Shown here: one piece after another, positions 36,019-44,373 of the stretch
How the letters are laid out: the number at the start of each line of letters is the position of its first letter
Position numbering within the stretch: position 1 is the stretch's first letter
Assembly: GCF_008831285.2 (NCBI RefSeq)
Contig: NC_045140.1
Location: forward strand, 11,344,505 to 11,408,504
Reading direction: 5' to 3'
DNA length: 64,000 nucleotides
From: Nymphaea colorata
Taxonomy: Eukaryota > Streptophyta > Magnoliopsida > Nymphaeales > Nymphaeaceae
The notes under the pieces: model-generated
Seen by the model: only the letters and a program-made list of their open reading frames with translations
Databases searched by the model: none
What the model was told of the DNA's origin: nothing
Program-made: the position numbers and the translations under genes

Positions 36019-37284
36019 GATGGAATATTGACTTAGATAATTGGGTACAATTTGGTGTCTTCTTTTTTCTTCAGTTTTTTTTACCTTTTTCCTAACCAAA
36101 CGGCCGTCTAACCCCTACATGGCTATAACCCCTACATGGCTACAACTGCTGCAGGCATGATGTACAGTGTTCGTTTGGCAGAACCGAGCCAAGCTATTCA
36201 TTAATATAAACCTCAGAATGGGCTGAATCGATTCGGCCCGCAAGGTTTTCGGTTCAATTCCCAGATTCTCGTCAGCTCCAGCCCAGACCAGGGTCAAAGG
36301 ATTAGGTTTGATGCAGACACATGACCCAAACCCGAAGTCTCGGGCATGGCTGTATAAATTTCTGAATCGGATGCCATGGATTTCTGGATCAACCAGTAAC
36401 GGCTATACCTGACCCGACTAACACCTGGATTTGTGTTTGCCGCTTGGATATAAGAAGTGATCCAAATCGGAGAAGTACATTCATATTCATTTTTCACAAC
36501 AGACCTCCGATGTCCGATAGATTTTCCGGAAACTACATTCCTTCACAGTACCATGAAAATCTTATGCATCTTATCGAATTAGGATCAACGAAGGGAAAAA
36601 AACAAAGGAAGTAAATCATGGCTCTCATTCGTCATTTTAAGATCGGCAAAGACCTCGATGGAATCTCTCGTTTATGTCGGAAACATGATCGAGAATGGCT
36701 TTAAAAATCGAAAAACAAATAGCCTCGCAATATCTACGTCTAAAACGGCAGACGGCAGATTCTCCTGCTTGCAAGATTTTTTTAATTCCTGATCAAAAAC
36801 CCTAAACCCCTCCTCCCCTAACGCCCCCCCGCCACCCTCAAAACACCACACACAGACAGAGAGAGAGAGAGAGGGGCGCGAACCACGGGCCGTATCGTTC
36901 GGGAGGGGTGGAAATCTCAGGCGGCATTCGAGCCTTCATCTCCGTGACGAGCTTCCTCTGGAGTCCCGCAGTTCCCGCCATGAAGGCCTCGGCGTAGGCG
37001 TTCTCCTCCTCCAGATGCCTCGCGAAATCCGGGTCGTCCGTATTTCTCATCCAGTTGTAGGGATCGTCCCACGACCTGCCGTGCGCGGCCACGCGGAACG
37101 GGATCTTCTTGGGCGCCGGAGGCCGGGGAAGGAGACCGGCGAACCGGCCGCCCAAGCAACGGGCGGCGGCGGGGGAAGAGAAGAAGCAGGCAGCAATGGC
37201 GGGAGGGATGTGCTTTGGCGGGAAAAGGAAGGAGGAGCAGGGCAGCTTCCCTCCGAGCCCCAGTCTGAGGAGACAGCCAACCAT
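8841..37284 (-). CDS. Prolyl oligopeptidase / oligopeptidase B-like serine peptidase (family S9), 11 exons
   Basis: It should cleave short peptides after Pro or basic residues. Exons, in order: 37284-36884, 35807-35650, 34562-34340, 34256-34112, 34008-33808, 21220-21086, 19245-19117, 18639-18245, 11637-11421, 9333-9140, 9036-8841. They join in frame to 797 codons ending in TAA. The ATG at 37284 lies in good context (GCCATGG); the longer frame upstream has no ATG. Residues 1-45 are rich in Ser/Ala/Arg without acidic residues, suggesting an organelle transit peptide. A beta-propeller-like region follows, then the catalytic domain: HGYGAYGE motif in exon 8, nucleophile Ser645 in GFSAGG (exon 9), Asp731 in SFSDQR (exon 10), His768 in DGGHFG (exon 11). 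The triad is complete and the length matches plant homologues. Introns 2, 8 and 10 need GC-AG splicing. Introns 5 and 8 hold retrotransposons. The compartment is inferred; the donor of intron 4 (AA|GTCAAC) is weak. Confidence 0.9.
9134..9141 (-). other. GC-AG intron 10, non-canonical donor
   Basis: On the minus strand exon 10 ends CAGAG and the intron begins GCAATA (G at 9139); the acceptor is CCAG before 9036. Only this junction restores the Arg codon and leads in frame into the Val-Gly-Ile-Trp segment of exon 11. No usable GT lies near enough to keep frame. Confidence 0.8.
9505..9531 (+). repeat. 27-bp direct repeat, copy 1
   Basis: This word (starts GAGTATTCCTGTGACATAG) recurs at 10108-10134 with a single G/A difference. 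Both copies lie in intron 9, 603 bp apart. Confidence 0.85.
10060..10515. repeat. Unclassified repeat-derived GC-rich patch
   Basis: The patch is dense in GGATACG and CGTATCC words in both orientations around an AT-rich core. A 21-bp word starting GGATACGTTTTGG occurs at 10076-10096 and again at 10194-10214. GC-rich ends around an AT-rich centre, facing each other in inverted orientation, suggest a non-autonomous transposon. I could not fix termini: GTGACATAG (in 10108-10134) and GTGACTTAG near 10509 could be an imperfect 9-bp target duplication. Confidence 0.45.
11038..11200 (+). repeat. 163-bp segment duplicated at 23390-23552
   Basis: Every base from 11038 to 11200 recurs at 23390-23552 except one G/A difference (11149 versus 23501). 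Here it is embedded in ordinary intron 9 sequence, so this is probably the source copy. The other copy interrupts a copia reverse-transcriptase domain. Confidence 0.9.
12401..12655 (-). repeat. 3' LTR of copia 1
   Basis: 255 bp, TG...CA. It carries GCCGCCAG where the other LTR has GCTGCTAG; otherwise the two are identical by eye. Confidence 0.95.
12656..12668 (-). other. Polypurine tract of copia 1
   Basis: Read on the minus strand this is CTTGAGGGGGAG, directly abutting the 3' LTR: the plus-strand DNA primer of a copia element. Confidence 0.85.
12659..16329 (-). pseudogene. Broken copia 1 polyprotein (protease, integrase, RT, RNase H)
   Basis: The minus-strand frame from 16329 holds the protease motif DSGATHHM (about 15995), the pre-integrase zinc-binding region and the integrase core. 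It shifts frame in a poly-A/poly-T run near 15172-15177. The next segment (15093-14710) completes integrase and then shifts frame again near 14705. A linker with three 12-residue repeats follows, then a stop near 14346 and a Trp-to-stop change at 14105-14107. The reverse transcriptase and RNase H frame is open from 14074 to 12650, with YVDDM near 13620. No gag or zinc-knuckle frame precedes the protease, so even a repaired copy could not make capsids alone. Confidence 0.9.
14520..14627 (-). repeat. Three tandem 36-bp units in the copia 1 linker
   Basis: Units start at 14520, 14556 and 14592. Each encodes a 12-residue block beginning GPSSEVHE (first residues vary slightly) between integrase and reverse transcriptase. 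The related copia 3 has no such repeat. Confidence 0.9.
16330..17065 (-). other. Leader of copia 1 with a GGC-rich island in place of gag
   Basis: This 736-bp stretch lies between the primer-binding site and the protease frame, where gag should be. 16780-17010 is a dense GGC/GCG trinucleotide island (GC-rich on both strands, giving poly-Ala frames), unlike anything else in the window. No gag motif is visible. Confidence 0.7.
17066..17078 (-). other. Primer-binding site of copia 1
   Basis: Minus strand TGGTATCAGAGCC immediately after the 5' LTR, complementary to the 3' end of plant initiator tRNA-Met. Confidence 0.9.
17079..17333 (-). repeat. 5' LTR of copia 1
   Basis: 255-bp partner of 12401-12655, followed by target duplication GTATG. 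Confidence 0.95.
17334..17416. repeat. Compound (TATG)n(TA)n(GA)n microsatellite
   Basis: A TATG run passes into TA (17347-17384) and then GA (to about 17416). Copia 1 inserted inside the TATG part: matching repeats continue on the left flank at 12379-12400. Confidence 0.95.
18239..18245 (-). other. GC-AG intron 8, consensus GC donor
   Basis: Exon 8 ends GTAAG and the intron starts GCAAGT (G at 18244), which is exactly the GC-donor consensus AG|GCAAGT. Only this junction forms the Arg codon before the glycine run of exon 9; the nearby GAT|GTAAGG site would break the frame at acceptor 11637. Confidence 0.85.
19246..21085 (-). other. Intron 6 of the S9 peptidase gene
   Basis: 1840 bp, donor AAG|GTACTG, acceptor GCAG. 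AT-rich with poly-A runs near 20480-20520; no repeat or coding remnant recognised. Confidence 0.7.
22162..22354 (-). repeat. 3' LTR of copia 2
   Basis: 193 bp, TG...CA. Followed on the internal side by a CTCCCCCTCAAGCT tract, the polypurine tract on the minus strand. Positions 22259-22354 match 27065-27159 closely. Confidence 0.85.
22362..23700 (-). pseudogene. Copia 2 reverse transcriptase and RNase H remnant
   Basis: The RNase H and C-terminal RT frame runs 23114-22362 and is open. A CAA-to-TAA type stop lies at 23154-23156. The catalytic YVDD is seen twice: once at about 23290-23300 in the normal position, and again at about 23575-23585 in a second partial copy. Between the two copies is the 163-bp segment shared with intron 9. 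Upstream (23610-23700) the [13 protein letters not shown] motif is present. The RT core is therefore rearranged, not simply mutated. Confidence 0.85.
23390..23552 (+). repeat. Copy of intron 9 segment 11038-11200 inside copia 2
   Basis: 163 bp with one mismatch to 11038-11200, inserted within the RT domain. The adjoining 23553-23605 is a second copy of the nearby YVDD-encoding sequence. Together they look like templated filler DNA. Confidence 0.9.
23733..26783 (+). CDS. Copia 3 partial polyprotein: integrase, reverse transcriptase, RNase H (1016 codons, open)
   Basis: The frame is uninterrupted for 1016 codons and is open upstream of its first Met to the truncation point. In order: pre-integrase zinc-binding region ([10 protein letters not shown]), integrase catalytic core (HSDVWGP and TDNAREY carry the first two acidic residues, and the Glu follows in NGVAERKNR), linker, reverse transcriptase ([13 protein letters not shown] and YVDDM), and RNase H ([19 protein letters not shown]). 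It ends just inside the 3' LTR. It lacks protease and gag and any promoter LTR, so it should be inert, yet it carries no stops; its loss of the 5' half is probably recent. It is similar throughout to copia 1. Confidence 0.9.
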   Translation: MLSVSSITKELNCNLIFSADCCLLQDLGTGQKIGIGSVIDGLYRLPVQVASALISATSGQLPGMEDRSIIMRWHERLGHLPFPLLKKLFPRMFHSVSLDTFVCEVCQLSKHVRASYLISFNKANRPFALVHSDVWGPSGVPTCRGFHYFMTLIDDYSRCTFVYLLKERSEVPDIVKNFVAFVETQFQTPVQTLRTDNAREYVSQSLDDFLRSKGIIHETSCSYTPPQNGVAERKNRHLLNVTQAIMFQRHVPKRYWGDALLTSAHLINRMPTRVLNGHSPYSVLWPTQNPWPLTPRVFGCVCFVHDHSPTLKKLDPRSIKAVFLGYSSTQKGYKCVDPSTSRVYVSRDVTFHEHVAYFPATPLQGECLGDRREEYSSHQLIQFMDFLDYKVSSPSVEDVVRKDRDSQMEGGPVEEQQSRGHLFGQVYSRKKKDVMEDVDVANPNLPNLVTSPDDPSPMNEELPIALRKGTRSCTSHPIQRFVSYAKLSKDYKCFVTSLSVAVIPRSVEDARKDPKWLQAMTEEMDALEKNSTWEVVDIPKGTHLVGSKWVFNVKYKPDGTVERYKARLVAKEFSQKYGIDYLETFAPVAKLKTVRVILGLAVQKKWSMDQLDVKNAFLNGHLEEEVYMSMPPGYARNGKCCYLKKALYGLKQSPRAWFERLRVVMKTNGYKQGNGDHTLFIKQRNGLVNLLLVYVDDMIVTGDDEREKRKMKETLAAEFDLKDLGKLRYFLGIEIARSETGLVMSQRKYTLDLLKETGKLGCRPFLTPMESGTRISIKSGTILDEEGKGRYQRLVGKLIYLTLTRPDITYAVGVLSQFMHAPTDCHWKSAERVLGYLKNDPGKGLLYTRQDRLSIEGYSDADWAGCTDTRRSTTGYCIFLGGNLVVWRSKRQEVCSRSSAEAEYRAVAMGVTEMLWLKILLADIGVKMEEKMMYCDNKSAINLANNPVMHDRTKHVEIDRHFIRERIDSKELILPYMKSEDQVADVLTKSLCTSQFEKNVSKLGMFDMYAKLEGEC
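26778..27064 (+). repeat. 3' LTR of copia 3
   Basis: 287 bp, starts TGTTAGAA and ends TTTCTACA. A TATATATTC box lies at about 26888. Its last 12 bases match the end of the copia 1 LTR, supporting family membership. Confidence 0.85.
27065..27159 (-). repeat. Remnant of the 5' LTR of copia 2
   Basis: 95 bp matching 22259-22354, followed by target duplication TATAT. The rest of this LTR is missing where copia 3 begins. Confidence 0.85.
27583..27988 (-). repeat. 3' LTR of gypsy 1
   Basis: Plus strand reads TGTCACGG...GAATA. The terminal A next to the polypurine tract is preceded by T where CA is expected. Confidence 0.88.
27989..28003 (-). other. Polypurine tract of gypsy 1
   Basis: Minus strand TTGAAGTGGGGAGCA, abutting the 3' LTR. 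Confidence 0.75.
28004..32560 (-). pseudogene. Broken gypsy 1 gag-pol with C-terminal chromodomain
   Basis: Segments on the minus strand, 5' to 3': a gag-like N-terminal region (about 32617-32290); a basic region where the zinc knuckle is no longer intact (about 31650-31460); protease with DTGATHNF (31300-31260 region); RT N-terminal part (30725-30500); RT core with FYPYLDKF and YRDD in place of the usual Y-x-DD signature (about 30280); RNase H with a TDN motif and VVDALSRK (29815-29500); integrase zinc domain and core (29206-28690); then integrase C-terminus and a chromodomain ([14 protein letters not shown], about 28130-28080) ending near 27990. Several stops and frameshifts separate the parts. 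Confidence 0.9.
32569..32581 (-). other. Primer-binding site of gypsy 1
   Basis: Minus strand TGGTATCAGAGCC, two bases after the 5' LTR; complementary to initiator tRNA-Met. Confidence 0.88.
32584..33003 (-). repeat. 5' LTR of gypsy 1
   Basis: 420-bp partner of 27583-27988, with extra bases near 32966-32985 absent from the other. It ends GAACG where CA would be expected. Confidence 0.88.
35644..35650 (-). other. GC-AG intron 2, non-canonical donor
   Basis: Exon 2 ends TATG and the intron begins GCACGT (G at 35649); the acceptor is ACAG before 34562. The joined codon is Gly in the sequence EQYGYVHVG. The only nearby GT (CAC|GTCTC) gives a frameshift and an early stop. Confidence 0.8.
35957..36013. 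repeat. (CA)n(GA)n microsatellite in intron 1
   Basis: CA tract 35957-35980 followed directly by GA tract to 36013. Confidence 0.95.
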
Positions 37285-38523
37285 GGCTGGGGAAAGACCG
37301 CCTCGCCTCTCCGGCCGAGATACCGCCGAGCCCACTACGAGCTGGCGAAAGTCCGTTTCTTTAACGGGGAGGAGCCCTTTGGATTTTGGATCTCTCTACT
37401 TGGAGACCCGAACCATAGTTTGAAATTTTAAAATTTTCGTCCTCGGCAACGCTCGTCACTGGAGGGCATGAGAAGCCGACAGCTCATAATTCGGAATACA
37501 ACAGCATTGCCAGGATTCCACGTTTAATTCTGTCAGTTACATTAAAAATTTCAGATTTACTTTTGCATTTTATATGGCCAAATTAACATTCCACCCAAAG
37601 TTTTGATTGAGCAGAGGATTATGATCCACAGTCTTGTCCTGGAAAGAGTCTCTCCCCCCTCGCCTCTCTAGAGTTTTGGGCTTCTTTGGTGCTCAGGGAA
37701 ACAGTTGAAGGCCCCCCTTGCTCCTTGGAGAGTTGTGGGCTTCTTTGGTGCTGTGTGAAGAGATGGATCGGTACTACGTGAAGAATAATAACCATGAGAA
37801 TTGAATGGCCAATCCCAGCTACCCTCTGCTCCTTGGGCATCCCCACTCACAGTTGGATTAAGCAATATCTAACCAGTAGGATGGTCAAAACAACTAATCG
37901 CTATATTTAAACCTCTTTACAGCCCTAACAATTGGTTAGATCTAGTGAACCAATTTGTACTGGTGGTAGCCAAATTCAAGTTTGGAATCATTTCCAGACC
38001 AAAACTCCTAATCCAACAAGGCTGAAAATCCCAAGAAAATGTATCCTCACATTCATATTTGGGTAGAATTCTGTTTGGTTTGTCGTTGGAAGGAAACCTT
38101 GATACAGAGTCGAGCTCCAATCGTTAAACGAATCCGAAGCAATAATTTGTCCTGAATGAATCAAACTAATGATTCAGTTGGATATCTAACTCGAAGACAG
38201 AGTATTGACAGCCCTTGCATGCCAAAGGACATGCTTTTTCACTTGACATCAAAAGAATAGCTTCATTAATTCATAAAGTATGCACAAATCATGGACTTGG
38301 AACTAGTCCATCAACTAAAGCTTCATGTTTAGCTACACGGAAAATCCTAACACCTTATTGTGATTTAAAAGCACAACTGATGAATATTTGCAAGAGATGC
38401 CTCTGCAGGCGGAATGGATTCTGTGCCAGAGGCTTCAACATACATTGCACGCTTTGAGCCCTAGATGATTCTGATCCAGCACCATCCTCGCTTGCTAAGA
38501 CCTGCGAGTCAAGATCCTTAGTT
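37285..38523. other. Promoter side of the peptidase gene and gap to the BSD gene
   Basis: About 1.2 kb between the peptidase start codon and the BSD gene stop. It should hold the peptidase promoter and 5' UTR on the minus strand; no clear TATA box stands out, and the GC-rich part near 37285-37340 is probably 5' UTR. A 23-bp word (GAGTTTTGGGCTTC...) occurs at 37671-37693 and again with one change at 37730-37752. A minus-strand frame at 38543-38355 may be BSD 3' UTR or alternative coding. Confidence 0.5.
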
Positions 38524-41500
38524 TTAACTTCTGATAGCATCATAATACAACAATGGCAGTTTAATGCAACAATTTAATGGCCTGAATCTTAATTATGGGC
38601 TGGAGATTAAATCTAGTTTGGTCCCGTCCATGTTCAGGCGGAGTAACTTGGAGTTAATGTCCAGTTTCCCAGGAAGGGAATCATGAAGGGGTGCTCCACC
38701 ATACTTCAGGTTACTTACCAAAATCTGAAGATCAACACAACAGCATGTCTCCAACCAGTCATTTCTTTCACTTTTAAGTCATTTTGAAAAGTGCATACAT
38801 GAGAGAAACTATACAACTCTAGGATATACACATGCAGTCATCATCTAATCTCAATTATTCAAAACTTGAGCACTAATTTCATGAACCTACACAAAGAACT
38901 CCAAGTTGTTTTGTCACAGAAGATTAAGAATGCTTTCATCACCTGTGTAGAGGACAATGGAAAACAATAATTGATAATAGTACCTTTTACTCGAAGAGGC
39001 ATTCACAATACTGTCCAGGTCATCATCATCATCAAAACCACCACCATCACCATCTGAGAAAAATAGCACAAAAATGACTTTAACAATAGCAGTTGGAAAC
39101 CCAGGTGACTGACAGTACAAAGGTCACTCTTGTGCAGCACAAGAAAAGATAAAAAAGGGCATTAAATAACTCAATAACAAGTATGAAACTAGTAAAAAGT
39201 AGGGCACCTACAGATGATATGAGAAGGAATCCATGGATAATAAAAATACAAGATCACAAAGTGCATGAGAGCCTCAGAAAAAATAAAAAAGGCATTAAAA
39301 AACTCAATAACGAGTATGAAACTAGTAAAAAGTAGTGCACCTAAAGATGATACGAGAAGGAATCCATGGATAACAAAAATGAAAGATCACACATGCATGA
39401 GAGCCACTTATACTGAAGACAGGCCAAACATATCAAAGATCCCAACAAATGGTAAGAATTTGCGCACCTGCTTCCTCATCACTGCTTCCCAAATCTCCCA
39501 AAAGAAATGCGTCCAGGTCATTCTCTGTAGGCACCTTACGCTGGCTTGATGACTCTGATATTTCAGGATTAGAAGGTGTAGTTACAGGTTGATTTGCTCG
39601 TGGCGTAACGTCCTTGTCCTGCTCTGTGGATCTGAACTGTACTTCATCCATGAAAGCTTTCTCATACCTAATTATTATATTATGAAAAAAAATGATAGCA
39701 GATGTAAGATGCGATTTTTAAAATCTCTATGATCTGGCGCATGAAAAGATTTCTTAATAAAAAATAATAAAAAGGCAAATAAAGGAGAAATTGTGCACTA
39801 GAGAAGATTTCAGAAATCAAAGATGGCAGAAGTTGTTTCAATGTTATCACAATTGCAACGAGGCCTTCAGAACCCCTTGTTCAAGTCTTGCACATTTAGA
39901 TTTCAAAGGAGTTTGTTCCAGTAAACCAAAGTTATATCAATTATCCAGTTCAGCAAAAAAATCCACATGAATAAATTACATTTAGATCACCTCAAAAGGT
40001 TAGGAGTTTCAAGCATTTGAGTATGGTGTAAAATTTACAGATTTGCAGAAAGCTAACCCAACCAGAATCAAATAGGTCCAGTTAAGGGTCTAGGGTCTGT
40101 CAGGAAGGTCAGCAGAGCAACAGTCTTGAGCTAGACAGCTTAGATCATCACATGCAAGGTGATTTGCCTCCAAGGACCTAACATGCAGCCACTAGATAAA
40201 TGAGAAACACTTACGGTGCAACATGACTTTGTACAAGTGTGAAATATATTCTCCAAAAGCATCTCTCTTTCATATGGCGTGGACACAGCTCATATCTGAA
40301 ATGAGAAATTTCCTGCAAACAGCCAACATTAAGAATATCAAAATCTGAAACACAGGCACAAACTCGGCCTCCAAAATAAACTCAAAAAAGGTACCTTGCA
40401 GTTAGTTTAATGACACTGACAAGCAGACATAGACACATATGCCCACAGATATATAAAGATAAAACCAGCAATTGGTCGGTCTGACAAGTCACCTAGTCAG
40501 ACCACTCACTGGTTTGGTAACGAGTCCCATGCCAAGGACAAGTTCCTTGACTAATTACCTGCCTACGACAAAAAGTCAAAATGCCTAGTCAGTCATTGAC
40601 GACTAGGGTCTTTTAGCAACTTTGTCAACCTGCCAACTTCAGATTTTGGCACCAAGCATATCATAGATGTACTAGAACATTATATATGAGTGCCATATAA
40701 ATCACATTTCAGAGAGAGAAAGAGAGAGAGAGAGATGAAGTGAAAACACAGAGTACTGGATATCTTGCAGTATGAACATGAACACAAGCATCCATGCCCG
40801 ACTACTGCTACTGGAGGGACATTCACATGAATGCAGGATTATGATACTACAAGAGGGATATTCATCTTCATGAAGGACTATTATAATTTATACTAGATAT
40901 TATCATCCTTTGCCACTTTGTAGCCAGTCTCCTTCGTGATTCAGTTCCCTGTCGGGCTACCTAACAGCAAGTTTATAACCACTTTTTACTGTCAGCTTTC
41001 ATGAAGTCTGTTTCTTTGGCTTAAAAAGTTTATTTTTTCTTAATAATTTCTACTTTTCAGCAGCATCGACACCAGGAACAATATATAGGTTATAAGGAGA
41101 CTGCATCTTTTTAAGTTCAATAGACCAAAAGGAACTAATGCACCTTAGTAGCAACACGCCTAAACCTCATCAACCTAATAACTGGAGTTAAGCAAGCAAC
41201 AATGCTGGGAAAACAATTGAACATCTCTCCATTAATGAAGCAGGCCATAGATCCTTTTTTCCTTCTAAACTAAGTGTTCCTTTACTATCAGTTCCACGTG
41301 AAAGAGTAGAAAGATTTTTCTTTTGTGTCATGGGTGGAAATATGGAGGGAGGTTCTGTGCCTGATGTAATTGTAGCTTGCAAAAGGAAATCCTTAAATAC
41401 ACATATGATGAGAGAGGATCAGCGACCAACTCATGAAGCTGAAGATGAAGTAAACAAATGAAAAACTTGAAAAATAATGATCACCTTGACAGTAGAAAGC

Positions 41501-42943
41501 ACAAGAGTAGCATGCCTTGCTTGCCATTCTGTCAAATCCTGTCTAACATTGGAAACGGTGGGTACATCTGATGCTTGTGGTTCATCTGCAAACAACAAGA
41601 AAGTGCTTAGCTGAAATAACTTAAACATAACGCTTAAGCAATATGTTGCAAACAAATTTCCGACCTTCTTCCAAACTATGACATTAGGACACCAGAATCT
41701 ACACTCATGTGCAATGTGCATGCATGTAATGGAACATTGCAACATGGTATTTTTCAAAACTTAGGACAACCAGAATCTAACCATATGTGGATTCAAAGAT
41801 TTCACAATCTAGAACAACCGACACATGAAAATAATCGCAAGTACGAAACATCAAACAAACGTTAAACCTTAAACCCAGATGAACATAAAACAAGCAAAAT
41901 ATCACAAAAATAGACAACTAAAATCAAGTAGAAAATGTTGCTTATATTAGCGATCGTTTGCGATTTCCATGCAATGACCGTCTGCATCCACGTCATGACA
42001 TGCGTCATGGGTGAAATGCAAATCCGAAAAAGATGATGACATAATAATAATATTAATAATAATAACAGCATGATTTCGCGGGTAATTTGCTTCCAAGGAT
42101 GCCATGTTGATAGTAGGAAGGGCTTCCAGAACCTAATTCGCTCAACATGAGACAAACACTTGAAATTGGATATCCTAAAAGTATACACTTAAGAGAACTT
42201 AGTAAGTATTGCTTCCATGATAACAACAATGTAGTCAACTTGTCACATCCGACCTGAGCACCATAACCCTCGTTGACGAGAAAATTAAACAGCGAGATCT
42301 GTGTTAACGAACTGGAAAGGCCTCCCTTAAGTCCAACCAAATACTAAAATCACACAACGCATAAAGGAAGGGCAAATGTACAGTTGGCATGGAAAGAACT
42401 CTAATTAATTTTGTGGTCTCGGATCTTCGCCAGTTAACTTCCACAATCACTAGAAAAAAATATAAACCACGATTTGAGATCAAGAACTCATTTCCATTTC
42501 AAAGACAATTATGGAAAGCACCCACGGGAAAGCAATGCACATCACAGCATCACAAGAAAGATCGATGCGATGAAGTGGATCGGATTCTCACCTTCGAGCG
42601 GGAAATCACGGAAGGTGCTGATAGTGAGGCCCTTAACGAACTCGCGGAGCTCATCGGTGATGCCGTACTTCTCGAGGTCCGGCGGTGGAGCGGAGGCGGG
42701 CGAAAGGGTGGGGATCTGAGGGGTGATGCCGTCAGCGAGGGTCTTGATCTGATCGGGAAGCTTGAGGGCCTCGGCCTTGATCAGATCGGCGCGCTTGGTG
42801 GCCTCCACTGCAAATTCCTTCGATCGCTTAGCCGTCTCCGAGGCGATGCCCTGAGATAGCTTCGCCGCCTCCTTAGTCAGCTCCTGTGACCTCTTTGCGG
42901 CCTCCTCTGCCAGGCTCCTCGCCTTCTGCAACCAGGAATCCAT
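38524..42943 (-). CDS. BSD-domain protein, six exons, about 275 codons
   Basis: Exons, in order: 42943-42592, 41585-41485, 40312-40215, 39667-39468, 39053-38984 and a final 38530-38524. All junctions are GT-AG and keep frame. The ATG is in good context (ACCATGG). Residues 1-75 form Ala/Lys/Glu-rich repeats (such as KRSQELTKEAAKLS), probably an amphipathic helix or coiled coil. The BSD domain spans about residues 118-180 and carries its signature Phe-Trp in ERCFWRIYF, preceded by RYELCP. The tail is acidic, with ENDLDAFLLGDLGSSDEE and a DDDDD run. BSD domains occur in transcription-factor, synapse-associated and plant proteins of mostly unknown job, so I assign no role. The last exon would have 7 coding bases (Arg completed, Ser, stop). 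Alternatively, reading through the last donor adds about 25 codons and stops at 38914. Confidence 0.85.
39143..39404. repeat. Imperfect tandem duplication, 2 x about 128 bp, in BSD intron 4
   Basis: 39143-39272 and 39277-39404 align along their whole length with scattered substitutions and small indels. The pair lies within the intron between the exons ending 39468 and starting 39053. Confidence 0.9.
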
Positions 42944-43300
42944 GGTAGAAACCACCCCGCGAGAGAGAGAGGAGGGATGGTGAGACACCCCGCGCGAGAG
43001 AGAGGAGGGATGGAGAGAGGGGCTTCCCTCGATTTCCGATATTTGGAGAAATTTGAAGAGTCGAACGCCAAAGATGGAAAATTGTAATGAGGGAAAAGCT
43101 AATCACCGTTTCCCTCTCCCGGTAAAATCCCAAATTTGTTTTCGCAAAAACGTCCTTACGTTATCATCATATGTCCGAATAGAACCCGTGCCGTTCCCTG
43201 CACATTTTATAAATTGACAAAAACTGTCACTGATCAATACAATGTCACTCATCAGTACGATCATTCCTCCTTTGTGTTATTTATTGCGAGGTGTGGAAAT
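42944..43300 (-). promoter_or_regulatory. BSD gene 5' leader and promoter region
   Basis: The region upstream of the ATG holds two copies of a roughly 30-bp GA-rich word (CACCCCGCG then GAGAGAGAGGAGGGATGG) at about 42954-43016, typical of a plant GA-rich 5' UTR. No TATA box is clear. Confidence 0.45.
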
Positions 43301-43630
43301 AGCTGCACCCGGTGTGACCTGGGCACCGGGTCGGGTGGCCATCGGGAATTCGATATCGATCCGATTTAAGTTAAGCCCAAAAAAGCGAGATCCGGGCCAG
43401 CCCGGCTCGACCCGGGTGGATCCGATAAGCTGGGATTGGGCTTGATAATATTTTTTTTTAATTTTTATTAATTTATATATATATATTTATAATATTTTAT
43501 TGTAATAATTATTTCAATGTATTATTTTATATTAAAAAATAATTTTTTTAAATATAATCAGGCTCGGACTTTTGTTTTTCGAGTCAGGTCGACCCGAACC
43601 TGACTCGTTATCGGGTCGAGATGCCCAGCC
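43300..43630. repeat. Repeat-like element with GC-rich ends and AT-rich core
   Basis: Both ends are dense in CCGGGTCGGGT and GACCCGA words that face each other, with an AT-rich centre. CTGGGCA occurs near the left end and its inverse near 43625. This resembles non-autonomous transposon ends, but I found no target duplication. Confidence 0.4.
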
Positions 43631-44326
43631 TACACAAAAACCAAATAAGTTACGTATTCTTACTAAGAAGATGCTTCTACGCCCCTGTAACACACAAGTC
43701 CCTCTTTCTATTCTTTGATTGAAAAAATCATTTTTAAAAGGCAATTTCAATCTTAATAAGCTAATATTTTCTGAATATTTTATGGAAAAATAGTCACGCA
43801 ACAGGGGGGGGCAGTTTGCCTGCCCCTTTTAACTTGACATATAAACTGATTTAAACGGATTTCCTTTGTTTTAATGGTAGAAGCTGCAAGTCTTTGTCTG
43901 AACTCTAGCCTCATCAAATGATAAAAATCTCCTCCAGGATGTGAAACGGAGATCTCTTTCAGTATAAAAAATGAGAAAAAGAAAACTTTTTTTTTTATAA
44001 GATGTCACATATACTTTCTCAAATATAAAAATACCCTTCTTCACAGTCAAACCTAGCCGTTAGGTGCCATGCATGCAAGTTTCAAGCCTCTCTAAGTTAA
44101 AGGGCAAAAAGTCCACATTTGTATGCAATTGTTCTAAAAGAGTGATTTGACCGCTTCATTGTTGAGCCATTATGTAATATTAAGGATTTTTTAATTGATT
44201 GTTTGATTTATTATTATTATTATATAAAAAATTTGCATTTTTTTTCTTGTTTTTGTTTCAACGATTCATTTACTTTATAGGACAACCATGGTTAAATGGG
44301 TGACTGACTTTAGTAGAGTCATCTTT

Positions 44327-44329
<3 letters not shown>

Positions 44330-44370
<41 letters not shown>
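44330..44370. repeat. (TA)n microsatellite
   Basis: About 20 TA units. Confidence 0.95.

Positions 44371-44373
<3 letters not shown>

Noticed and set aside
37285-37335. 17-codon N-terminal extension of the peptidase
   Set aside because: The extended frame begins with GTG, not ATG; the first ATG is at 37284 in good context.
37015-37431. 138- and 104-codon plus-strand frames
   Set aside because: GC-rich antisense shadows of exon 1 of the peptidase gene.
42389-42859. 156-codon plus-strand frame
   Set aside because: Antisense shadow of BSD exon 1; the minus strand has the conserved domain and in-frame splicing.
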